Below, piece by piece: positions 1 through 6,043 of a stretch of DNA of 6,540 bases. The DNA lies in contig JASHTC010000116.1 in NCBI GenBank assembly GCA_030040755.1, positions 1 to 6,540 on the forward strand. Direction: 5' to 3'. The position numbers were made by a program, and so were the translations under genes. Each line of letters begins with the position of its first letter. Position 1 is the first letter of the stretch. This DNA comes from Thermoplasmata archaeon. GTDB taxonomy: Archaea > Thermoplasmatota > Thermoplasmata > Lutacidiplasmatales > UBA184. The notes beneath the pieces were generated by a model. It saw nothing but the letters and a program-made list of their open reading frames with translations. It did not search any database and was not told the DNA's origin.

Positions 1-493
1 TGAGGGGCACGTCGCTCGTGCCGGGCGGCATGTCGAGCAGCAGGTAGTCGAGCGTCCCCCAGTGCACGCTGCCGAAGAACTGCGTGATGAGGCGCGTGAC
101 GAGCGGGCCCCGCCAGATGACCGGGGTCTGCTCGTCCTCGACCATGAACTGAGAGGAAACGACGGAGATGCCGGAGTGGGACTTCGCAGGCTCGATCCCC
201 TCCCCCCGGTCGACCAGGGGTCCGGGAAGGCCGAGCAGCTTCGGGATCGACGGGCCGGTGATGTCGGCGTCCAAGATCCCGACCGTGCGGCCCTGACGTA
301 CCAGTTCCGCCGCGAGCAGCGCGGTCACCGTGGACTTTCCGACCCCGCCCTTCCCGCTGCCGACCGCGACGATGTGCCGGATCCCGCCCTTGTCCATCCG
401 CTGGAGGACGCTGCCCGGAGGGCCGCGTCGCGGTCCCGCCTGCGGGGGAGACGAGACGGGTCGGCCGCCCTCCGCCGGGGGTTGGGACGTCAT
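1..493 (-). CDS. mrp: Mrp/NBP35-type P-loop ATPase, Fe-S cluster carrier (partial, 3' end cut off)
   Basis: Codes for the first 164 residues of an Mrp/ApbC/NBP35 family ATPase, a cytoplasmic MinD-like (SIMIBI) NTPase that binds and transfers Fe-S clusters. Visible motifs are a deviant Walker A, GKGGVGKST at residues 47-55 with the signature lysine K48; the switch I stretch LDADITGPSIPK at 74-85; the IWRGP block at 126-130; and the Walker B/switch II motif LLLDMPPGTSD at 151-161. The ATG at 493 is chosen because a TATA-like element is centred about 26 bases upstream, which fits a leaderless transcript. The first ~37 residues are rich in Pro, Gly and Arg and contain no cysteine, so the N-terminal ferredoxin-like cluster site of eukaryotic NBP35 is absent. 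The C-terminal CPxC cluster-binding motif expected in this family would lie beyond the left edge and cannot be checked. The gene diverges from the acyl-CoA synthetase gene. Family assignment is firm; the specific client proteins are unknown. Confidence 0.93.
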   Translation of the reverse strand, partial: MTSQPPAEGGRPVSSPPQAGPRRGPPGSVLQRMDKGGIRHIVAVGSGKGGVGKSTVTALLAAELVRQGRTVGILDADITGPSIPKLLGLPGPLVDRGEGIEPAKSHSGISVVSSQFMVEDEQTPVIWRGPLVTRLITQFFGSVHWGTLDYLLLDMPPGTSDVPL

Positions 494-562
494 CGGTCGT
501 CCACGCGGAGGGGTCTATATTATGGGCGTGGGGCCGGTCGGGAAGTCGCCGGGGGGCGCAGC
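494..562. promoter_or_regulatory. Divergent intergenic promoter region with shared TATA-like core (mrp / acyl-CoA synthetase)
   Basis: The 69-bp gap contains one clearly AT-rich patch, TATATTAT at 516-523, in otherwise GC-rich DNA. Read on the minus strand it is ATAATATA, centred about 26 bases before the mrp ATG at 493. That is the usual distance from an archaeal TATA box to the transcription start, so mrp is predicted to be leaderless. Read on the plus strand the same core would start transcription near 545, giving a leader of roughly 17 bases before the ATG at 563. That leader contains a G-run at 551-556 that could act as a weak ribosome site. No clear BRE consensus is seen on either side. 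Use in both directions is inferred from position only. Confidence 0.6.
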
Positions 563-2782
563 ATGCCAGTCGGGGGGTCCGCGGAACTGGACGAGCTGTT
601 CGCGCCGCGCTCCGTGGCTGTGATCGGGGCTTCGAACCGCCCGACGAGCGTCGGGACGACCCTGTTCCGGAACATCGTGCAGGCCGGCTTCAAGGGGGTC
701 GCCTACCCCGTGAACCCGACCTGGCCGAGCGTCTCGGGGGTCCACTGCTATCCGGACGTCGAGTCGCTGCCCCAGGTACCGGACCTTGCGGTGGTGATCG
801 TGCCCGCGGCGCTGGTCCCCGGCGTGGTCGAGGAGGTCGGGGCCGCGGGCACGCGCGGGGTTGTGGTCATCTCCGCCGGGTTCCGCGAGATCGGCGGGGC
901 CGGGATCGCGCTCGAGGAGGACCTCGTCCGGATCGTGACCAAGTACCGGATGTCGCTGGTCGGGCCGAACTGCTTCGGGATCCTGAACACCGACCCGGCG
1001 GTGAGCCTGAACGCCACGTTCAGCTCGAGCCTGCCCCCCCGCGGCAACATCGCCTTCGTCTCGCAGAGCGGAGCCCTGGGCGCCGGGATCATCCAGTACG
1101 GAATCGCCGAACGCATCGGCTTCTCCCGATTCATCTCCGTCGGAAACCGCGCGGGGGTGGACGAGAACGACCTCCTGCGATCCCTGGCCCAGGACCCGGC
1201 GACCCACGTGATCTTGCTGTACGTCGAGAGCCTGGCGGACGGACGACGCTTCCTTCAGGCGGCCCGGGACGTCACGGAGGAGAAACCGGTGCTCGTCATC
1301 AAGAGCGGCCGCACCCCCGAGGGCGAGCGCGCGGTGCGCAGCCACACCGGCTCGCTGGCGCAGTCCGGGCGCGACCAGCTCTACGACTCCCTGTTTGCCC
1401 AGGCCGGCGTGATCCGGTCGGAGACGATCGGCGACCTGTTCCGCACGGCGAAGGTCTTCTCCTCGGGTATCCAACTCCTGGGACCTCGTCTGGCCATCCT
1501 GACCAACTCGGGCGGGCCGGGGATCGTGGCGGCCGACGCGGCCGTGCGGCACGGGCTCCAGCTGTCGACCATCACGGAAGGCGAACGGGCCGGGTTCGCC
1601 CGCCTCCTCTCGCCGTCGGCGTCGCTCGGCAACCCGGTCGACATGACCGCGGACACCAGCCTGAGCCAGGTCCGAACGGTGATGCGCACGCTGCTCCGGT
1701 CCCCGCGGGTGGACGGGGCTCTCGTGATCATGACCCCCGCGGCGGCGTTCACGAGCGAGGCGGCCGCTCGGGCGATCCTGGAGGGGCGGGGAGAGAGCCC
1801 CAAGGCGGTGGCCGCATGTCTGTTCGGCGTCACGGACGTCTCCGAGGCGGTCCGGTTCCTCGAGGAGCACGGAATCCCCACCTTCACCTTTCCGGAGGAG
1901 GCGGTCCAGGGGCTCGGGAGCCTCGCTCAGTACCAGGCATGGAGGACCCGCCCCCGCACCGAGGTCCGCCACTTCCCGGTCGACCGCAGCGCGGTGCGCG
2001 CGGTCATCGCGGAAAGCCAGCGGGCGGGCCGGAGCGTGCTGCCCGCCCCCTCGGCCCGCGAGATCCTGACGGCCTACGGGCTCCGGTTCCCCCAAGCGCG
2101 CTTGATCCAGAACGAGGAAGAGGCCCTGCGGGCCGCCGAGGAGGTCGGGTTCCCGGTCGTCCTCAAGGTCCGTTCCCCGGACATCTCCCACAAGACCGAC
2201 GTGGGGGGGGTGGTGCTCAACCTCCGGGACCGGACCGAGCTCCGGGAGGCCCTGCACCGCATGTCGAGCACGGTCCGGCAACGCGCGCCCAAGGCCCGCA
2301 TCGAGGGGTTCGAGGTGGAGGCGCAGGTACCGGGAGGTAAGGAGGTTCTCATCGGGTTGCAGCGCGACCCCGGATTCGGGCCGGTCATCGCCTTCGGGCT
2401 GGGCGGGATCTACGTCGAGGTCCTTCGGGACGTCACCTTCCGACTCGCGCCCGTCCGGACCCTCTCCGCGCGCCACATGATCCAGTCCGTGAAGGCGTTC
2501 CCGTTGCTCGAAGGGGTGCGCGGAGAGCCCGCGAGCGACCTCGACGCGCTCGCCGAGGCGATCGAGCGGGTCTCCCAGCTCGCGGTCGACCTGCCCGAGA
2601 TCGCCGAGCTCGACATCAACCCCTTGCTCGTGCGCTCGAAGGGGCAGGGCGTCGTCGCGGTCGACGCGCGGGTCGTGCTCGGGTCTCCTTCCACACCGGA
2701 ACGGACCGCTTCAGCTCGTCGATCAGGAACTGGGCCGCCGCGAACGCCGCGGCCCGGTGGGCGCACGCGGCGCCGACGATGA
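563..2782 (+). CDS. acd: ADP-forming acyl-CoA synthetase, fused alpha-beta chain (acetate--CoA ligase, ADP-forming)
   Basis: A 739-residue NDP-forming acyl-CoA synthetase. It catalyses acyl-CoA + ADP + Pi to acid + CoA + ATP, reversibly, and makes ATP in archaeal fermentation. Domain order: Rossmann CoA-binding domain (SVAVIGAS at 17-24, GPNCFG at 134-139); succinyl-CoA-synthetase-like CoA-ligase domains (SQSGALG at 167-173, phospho-histidine motif SHTGS with H261, TNSGGPG at 314-320); C-terminal ATP-grasp domain from about 495 to 705 (SPDISHKTDVGGV with H543, ELDINPLL with D684 and N686). H261 matches the phosphorylated alpha-chain His of this family; H543 probably matches the beta-chain His proposed to relay phosphate. 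The ATG at 563 is chosen because it lies just before the CoA-binding domain. The frame is open back to 62, but that would run through mrp. The family core ends near residue 706 (DARVVL). The last 33 residues are Arg/Pro/Ser-rich and antisense to moaE, so they may be mere read-on. Acyl substrate (acetate, branched-chain or aryl) cannot be told from sequence. Confidence 0.95.
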   Translation: MPVGGSAELDELFAPRSVAVIGASNRPTSVGTTLFRNIVQAGFKGVAYPVNPTWPSVSGVHCYPDVESLPQVPDLAVVIVPAALVPGVVEEVGAAGTRGVVVISAGFREIGGAGIALEEDLVRIVTKYRMSLVGPNCFGILNTDPAVSLNATFSSSLPPRGNIAFVSQSGALGAGIIQYGIAERIGFSRFISVGNRAGVDENDLLRSLAQDPATHVILLYVESLADGRRFLQAARDVTEEKPVLVIKSGRTPEGERAVRSHTGSLAQSGRDQLYDSLFAQAGVIRSETIGDLFRTAKVFSSGIQLLGPRLAILTNSGGPGIVAADAAVRHGLQLSTITEGERAGFARLLSPSASLGNPVDMTADTSLSQVRTVMRTLLRSPRVDGALVIMTPAAAFTSEAAARAILEGRGESPKAVAACLFGVTDVSEAVRFLEEHGIPTFTFPEEAVQGLGSLAQYQAWRTRPRTEVRHFPVDRSAVRAVIAESQRAGRSVLPAPSAREILTAYGLRFPQARLIQNEEEALRAAEEVGFPVVLKVRSPDISHKTDVGGVVLNLRDRTELREALHRMSSTVRQRAPKARIEGFEVEAQVPGGKEVLIGLQRDPGFGPVIAFGLGGIYVEVLRDVTFRLAPVRTLSARHMIQSVKAFPLLEGVRGEPASDLDALAEAIERVSQLAVDLPEIAELDINPLLVRSKGQGVVAVDARVVLGSPSTPERTASARRSGTGPPRTPRPGGRTRRRR

Positions 2783-3056
2783 CCGCCGGCTCGCCGACCC
2801 GGACCCGTCCTACCCGATGCCAGGCGACGGTCCGAGCCGCGCCGAACCGGCGCTGTGCCTCCCGCTCTAGCTGAGCGAGGGCCCGGAGCGCCGGCGCCCG
2901 GTGGGTCTCGTACTGGAGCGCGACCACCGCGCCCTTGCGGGTTCGGTCCGGCCGCACCCGGCCCACGAAGAGGACCACGCCGCCGAGGGTCGCACCCTCG
3001 AGCTCGCGGAGCGCTGCGGCCGGCACGAGCCGGCGGCGGTTCAGCCGGGCCGACAC
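2616..3056 (-). CDS. moaE: Molybdopterin synthase catalytic subunit MoaE
   Basis: A 146-residue MoaE; the E. coli protein is 150. It is the large subunit of molybdopterin synthase, which inserts two sulfurs, delivered by the MoaD thiocarboxylate, into cyclic pyranopterin monophosphate. Conserved features are VLFVGRVR at 28-35, LQYETH at 47-52, HRVGRVRVGE at 80-89, AHR at 99-101, and LKRSVPVWKE at 115-124. K116 and K123 have the spacing of the two active-site lysines of E. coli MoaE (119 and 126), and H100-R101 fall at the same offset. The start is a GTG two bases after the moaD stop, with a G-rich stretch (3066-3070) upstream, so the pair is probably translationally coupled. The reading frame is open further upstream through moaD, but no family sequence lies there. 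After T125 there are 21 Arg/Pro/Ala/Ser-rich residues antisense to the end of the acyl-CoA synthetase core, probably a non-conserved tail. The gene overlaps that synthetase gene tail to tail by 167 bp. Confidence 0.93.
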   Translation of the reverse strand: MSARLNRRRLVPAAALRELEGATLGGVVLFVGRVRPDRTRKGAVVALQYETHRAPALRALAQLEREAQRRFGAARTVAWHRVGRVRVGEPAVIVGAACAHRAAAFAAAQFLIDELKRSVPVWKETRARPARRPRRRPAPSSARARG

Positions 3057-3058
3057 GG

Positions 3059-3352
3059 TCAGCCGCCCCCGTACGGTGGATGGACGGCGAGCTCGTCTCC
3101 GGGCCGAACGCGCTCCGAGCGGCGGCGGAGCGGCACGCCGTTGCGGAAGAGCCGGCTGGAGCTCAGCACTGGTCGGAGGGCCGGATGCCGCTCGGTGAGT
3201 TCTCGGAGGAGCTCGTTCGCCGGGACGCCGCGGGTGGGAACGGCACGATCGACCCGCGCCTGACCGACCGCGGTCCGGGCGGTCGCGAACAGGAGCACGC
3301 GGACCGGAGGCGGTGGCCTCCCTCGGTTCCGTGGCGTACCAGATCCCCTCAC
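3059..3352 (-). CDS. moaD: Molybdopterin synthase sulfur-carrier subunit MoaD (ubiquitin-like)
   Basis: A 97-residue beta-grasp sulfur carrier. The core begins VRVLLFATARTAVG at 17-30, continues ELLRELTERHPAL and LFRNGVPLRR, and ends HPPYGGG. The terminal Gly-Gly is what MoeB/ThiF-type enzymes adenylate and convert to a thiocarboxylate for transfer to the pterin in MoaE. The core from residue 17 is 81 residues, the length of E. coli MoaD. The start is uncertain. The GTG at 3352 adds a 16-residue Arg/Gly/Pro-rich N-terminus but sits about 24 bases after a TATA-like element, as a leaderless gene would. The next in-frame GTG at 3298 would clip the first beta-strand and has no well-placed ribosome site, so 3352 is preferred. 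First gene of a two-gene moaD-moaE unit and divergent from korA. No E1-like activating gene or other moa gene is in the window. Confidence 0.9.
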   Translation of the reverse strand: MRGSGTPRNRGRPPPPVRVLLFATARTAVGQARVDRAVPTRGVPANELLRELTERHPALRPVLSSSRLFRNGVPLRRRSERVRPGDELAVHPPYGGG

Positions 3353-3402
3353 GAGCCCCAGCCAGCGAACTGATTAATACACACGCACGCTCATCGAGCC
3401 CG
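3353..3402. promoter_or_regulatory. Divergent intergenic promoter region with shared TATA-like core (moaD / korA)
   Basis: The 50-bp gap has a single AT-rich core, GATTAATAC at 3372-3380, built on the palindrome ATTAAT (3373-3378). Its centre is 27-28 bases before the korA ATG at 3403 and about 24 bases before the moaD GTG at 3352. Either strand therefore reads as an archaeal TATA box serving a leaderless transcript. On the plus side it is preceded by an A/G-rich stretch (AGCGAAC, 3364-3370) that could be a BRE. No ribosome site lies before korA, in keeping with a leaderless start. Bidirectional use is inferred from geometry. Confidence 0.65.
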
Positions 3403-5157
3403 ATGTCTGATCTCACCGTTTGTATCGGGGGTCAGGCCGGGGACGGCATCGCCTCGATCGGGGAGACGGTCGCCCGGAGCTTCTCCCGACTGGGCCTCCA
3501 TGTCTTCGGGATGAACGCCTACCAGTCGGTCATCCGGGGGGGGCATGTCTACTACCAGGCGCGGACCTCCGCGGACCGTCCGTACTCCCAGGGCGACGGG
3601 GTCGACATCCTCTACGCCCTCGACCGGCAGACCGTGGACGTGCACGCGGCCGGGATCCGCCCGGGCGGCTACGTCGTCTTCGACGCGGAGAAGTTCGCGG
3701 TCACTCCCGGTGAGCTGCCCGCCGGGGTGACGGCGCTCGCGGTGCCCACGCTCGAGATCGCGCGCAAGTACACGACCCAGTCGATCCTCCAGAACGGCGC
3801 CGGAGTCGGGGCGGTCGCCTTCCTCGCGGGCGTCCCGCTCGACCTTCTGCACGCGGTCCTCACCGACTCGTTCGGCAACAAGAAGGGCGAGGTCGTCGAT
3901 TGGAACCTCGGGGCGAGCGCGGCCGGCTACCATTTCGCCGAGGCGCACGCCCAGCCCCATGCGTCGGCCGTGCACCGGGCCGGACCTCCCAAGCTGTTGA
4001 TGACCGGCAACCAGGCGATCGCCCTCGGCGCGGCCGCGGGGGGCCTCAAGTTCCTGGCCCAGTATCCGATGACCCCCGCCTCGTCCATCATGCACTGGCT
4101 GGCGGAGCATTCCCACTCCCTCGGGATCGTCGTCAAACAGGCCGAGGACGAGCTCGCCTCCATCAACATGGCGATCGGCGCCTCGTACGGCGGGGTCCGG
4201 TCGATGACCGCGACCAGCGGCGGCGGCTTCTCGCTCATGGTCGAGGCGCTCGGCATGGCCGGGATGACCGAGACCCCGGTCGTCGTGGTCGACTCCCAGC
4301 GGGCGGGCCCGTCGACCGGCCTTCCGACGAAGACCGAACAGGGGGACCTGAACCTCATGCTCGGCGCCGGGCAGGGGGAGTTCCCCCGGGCGATCCTCGC
4401 CGCCACCCACCCGAGCGATGCCTACCCGCTCATGATCCGGGCGTTCGAACTCGCCGAGAAGTGGCAGACGCCCATCCTGGTCGCGAGCGACCTCCACCTC
4501 TCGGAGAACCATGCGACGGTCGACCGGGAGGAGGTCCCCCTCGATTTTGAGCCCGCGCCGCTGGTCACCGTCCATCCGAACGGCCACGACTACAAGCGGT
4601 ACCAGTATACGGAGAGCGGCGTCTCCCCTCGCGCCGTGCCGGGCCAGGCCGGCCTCCAGTTCATCGCGGGCTCGGACGAGCACGACGAGAAGGGCCACCT
4701 CGTCTCCGACGTAAAGAGCGGGATCCCGCACTGGGTCGCGGAGCGGGCCCGGATGATGGACAAGCGGATGCGCAAGCTCGAGGGGCTGCGCCACGAGGCT
4801 CCGCCCCCGGTCCTGGAGGGACCGGAGGATGCCCCGCTCACGTTCGTCACCTGGGGCTCGACGGTCGGCGCGGTCCGCGACGCGATGCGGGTCCTCGCCG
4901 GCTTGGGCAAGCCGACCAACCTCCTCCGTTTCCCCACCGTCTTCCCGCTCGACCCGGCCGCAGTCCGCACCGCGCTGGGGCGGGCGCACCGCACGCTGCT
5001 GGTCGAGGCGAACTACACCGGGCAGTTCGGCCGCCTGGTGCGGGCCGAGACCGGCGTGGAGCTGCCCGAACGCTTGCTTAAGTACGACGGCGAGCCGTTC
5101 TCTCCCCACGAGATCGTCGCGCGCGCGCTCGAGGTGATGGACCATGGCGGAAAGTAG
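3403..5157 (+). CDS. korA: 2-oxoacid:ferredoxin oxidoreductase, fused gamma-alpha subunit
   Basis: A 584-residue large chain of a two-subunit 2-oxoacid:ferredoxin oxidoreductase (2-oxoacid + CoA + oxidised ferredoxin to acyl-CoA + CO2 + reduced ferredoxin; cytoplasmic, TPP-dependent). The gamma domain comes first, about 1-190 (IGGQAGDGIASIGE near the N-terminus, then YQSVIRGGH). The alpha pyrimidine-binding domain follows, with YPMTPAS at 221-227 (the family YPITPSS-type motif, here with Met and Ala), then EDELASINMAIGASYGG, GPSTGLPTKTEQGDL and the EHDEKGH block. The C-terminal domain begins near LTFVTWGSTVG and includes LLVEANYTGQFGRLVR. The ATG at 3403 is chosen because homology begins at once and a TATA-like core lies 27-28 bases upstream. 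The frame extends back to 3313, but that would cross moaD. The gene overlaps korB by 14 bp. Gamma-alpha fusion without a separate ferredoxin-like delta subunit is the arrangement known from Sulfolobus-type and KorAB enzymes. Substrate (2-oxoglutarate, pyruvate or broad) cannot be fixed from sequence. Confidence 0.97.
   Translation: MSDLTVCIGGQAGDGIASIGETVARSFSRLGLHVFGMNAYQSVIRGGHVYYQARTSADRPYSQGDGVDILYALDRQTVDVHAAGIRPGGYVVFDAEKFAVTPGELPAGVTALAVPTLEIARKYTTQSILQNGAGVGAVAFLAGVPLDLLHAVLTDSFGNKKGEVVDWNLGASAAGYHFAEAHAQPHASAVHRAGPPKLLMTGNQAIALGAAAGGLKFLAQYPMTPASSIMHWLAEHSHSLGIVVKQAEDELASINMAIGASYGGVRSMTATSGGGFSLMVEALGMAGMTETPVVVVDSQRAGPSTGLPTKTEQGDLNLMLGAGQGEFPRAILAATHPSDAYPLMIRAFELAEKWQTPILVASDLHLSENHATVDREEVPLDFEPAPLVTVHPNGHDYKRYQYTESGVSPRAVPGQAGLQFIAGSDEHDEKGHLVSDVKSGIPHWVAERARMMDKRMRKLEGLRHEAPPPVLEGPEDAPLTFVTWGSTVGAVRDAMRVLAGLGKPTNLLRFPTVFPLDPAAVRTALGRAHRTLLVEANYTGQFGRLVRAETGVELPERLLKYDGEPFSPHEIVARALEVMDHGGK
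5131..5138 (+). promoter_or_regulatory. Strong ribosome binding site for korB
   Basis: GAGGTGAT lies within the last codons of korA, five bases before the korB ATG at 5144. It matches the archaeal Shine-Dalgarno consensus (GGAGGTGAT, complementary to the 16S 3' end) over eight bases. It fixes the korB start and shows that internal operon genes here use ribosome sites, while the first gene, korA, appears leaderless. Confidence 0.85.
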
Positions 5158-6043
5158 TGCGCCCCCGGCGCCGACCCCGACCGGCCCGGCGCTTCCCCTC
5201 ATCGGAAAGTCGGACGTCAAGCCGACCTGGTGCCCCGGGTGCGGCGACTTCGGGGTGGTCGCCGCGGTCGAGATGGCGGTCAAGCGGCTGCAGATCCCGA
5301 GCCAGAACGTCGTGATCGTCTCGGGGATCGGCTGCTCCTCCAACCTTCCCCACTTCCTCAACTCCTACGGGTTCCACGCGATCCACGGCCGGGCGGTGCC
5401 GGTCGCGGAGGGGATCCGATGGGCGAACCACGCCCTGACCGTCATCGGCACCGGCGGGGACGGGGATGGGTTCGGAATCGGGGTGGGGCACTTCATCCAT
5501 GCCATGCGGCGGAACGTCGACCTGACGTACGTCACCATGGACAACCAGATCTACGGGCTCACGACCGGCCAGGCGAGCCCGACCTCCCGGATGGGCCAGA
5601 AGACGAAGTCGACCCCGACGGGGGTCATCGAGGAGCCGATCGACCCGATCTCGCTCGCGCTCGCGAGCGGGGCGACCTACGTCGCGCGGGGCTTCTCGGG
5701 AGACGTCAAGCAGCTCGCGGACCTGATCGCCGGGGGGATCCAGCACCGGGGCTTCGCGTTCGTGGACGTCTTCAGCCCGTGCGTGACGTACAACAAGATC
5801 AACACGTTCGACTTCTTCCGCCAGCGGGTCTACAAGCTCGAGAGCGCGGGGCACGACCCGACGGACCTCGTGCAGGCGTTCGCGCGCTCCATCGAGTGGG
5901 GCGACAAGATCCCGGTCGGTCTGTTCTACCGCACGGAGAAGCCGACCTACGAAGACCTCGAGGAGGTCCTCTCGGCCGGTCCGCTGCTGAGCCAGAAGTC
6001 CGGTCTCAAGGGCCGCGAGGCCCTCCTGGACGAGTTCGTCTAA
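5144..6043 (+). CDS. korB: 2-oxoacid:ferredoxin oxidoreductase, beta subunit
   Basis: A 299-residue beta subunit that binds thiamine pyrophosphate and a [4Fe-4S] cluster and completes the enzyme with KorA. Visible: WCPGCGDFG (C30, C33), GIGCSS (C64), HGRA (81-84), the TPP/Mg motif GGDGDGFGIGVGHF starting at 104 and completed by DNQIYGLTTGQASPTS (133-148), and DVFSPCVTYN with C213. C30, C33 and C64 have the same spacing as the cluster cysteines of Sulfolobus beta subunits (12, 15, 46); C213 is the likely fourth. The length is usual for the family. A Pro/Ala/Thr-rich N-terminus of about 20 residues precedes the conserved core. The ATG is supported by a near-perfect ribosome site five bases upstream, and the 14-bp overlap with korA implies coupled translation and balanced stoichiometry. 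The TAA stop overlaps the stop of the convergent gene on the other strand by 4 bp. No delta (2x[4Fe-4S]) subunit follows. Confidence 0.97.
   Translation: MAESSAPPAPTPTGPALPLIGKSDVKPTWCPGCGDFGVVAAVEMAVKRLQIPSQNVVIVSGIGCSSNLPHFLNSYGFHAIHGRAVPVAEGIRWANHALTVIGTGGDGDGFGIGVGHFIHAMRRNVDLTYVTMDNQIYGLTTGQASPTSRMGQKTKSTPTGVIEEPIDPISLALASGATYVARGFSGDVKQLADLIAGGIQHRGFAFVDVFSPCVTYNKINTFDFFRQRVYKLESAGHDPTDLVQAFARSIEWGDKIPVGLFYRTEKPTYEDLEEVLSAGPLLSQKSGLKGREALLDEFV

Noticed and set aside
62..562. Extension of the acyl-CoA synthetase reading frame upstream of 563
   Set aside because: This stretch is antisense to the mrp ATPase and its promoter, has no family homology, and the CoA-binding domain starts just after the ATG at 563.
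2202..2211. Run of eight G inside the acyl-CoA synthetase gene, a possible indel site
   Set aside because: The reading frame stays correct on both sides (DVGGVV motif intact), so no frameshift is present.
515..2476. A 653-codon open frame antisense to the acyl-CoA synthetase gene
   Set aside because: Its translation is rich in Arg, Asp, Gly and Pro with no domain motif, and it lies fully opposite a gene with clear catalytic motifs. Long stop-free antisense frames are expected in such GC-rich DNA.
2855..3373. Plus-strand open frames across the moaDE region
   Set aside because: Antisense shadows of moaD and moaE with low-complexity translations and no motif.
3057..3416. Extension of the moaE reading frame upstream through moaD and past korA's start
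   Set aside because: MoaE family sequence begins only after the GTG at 3056. The upstream frame lies over moaD, which has its own clear beta-grasp core and Gly-Gly end.
3536..3543. Run of eight G in korA, a possible indel site
   Set aside because: The conserved YQSVIRGGH motif reads through it in frame, so there is no sign of an error.
3391..5361. A 656-codon open frame antisense to korA and the start of korB
   Set aside because: No recognisable motif and the composition of a codon shadow. It would also start inside korB.
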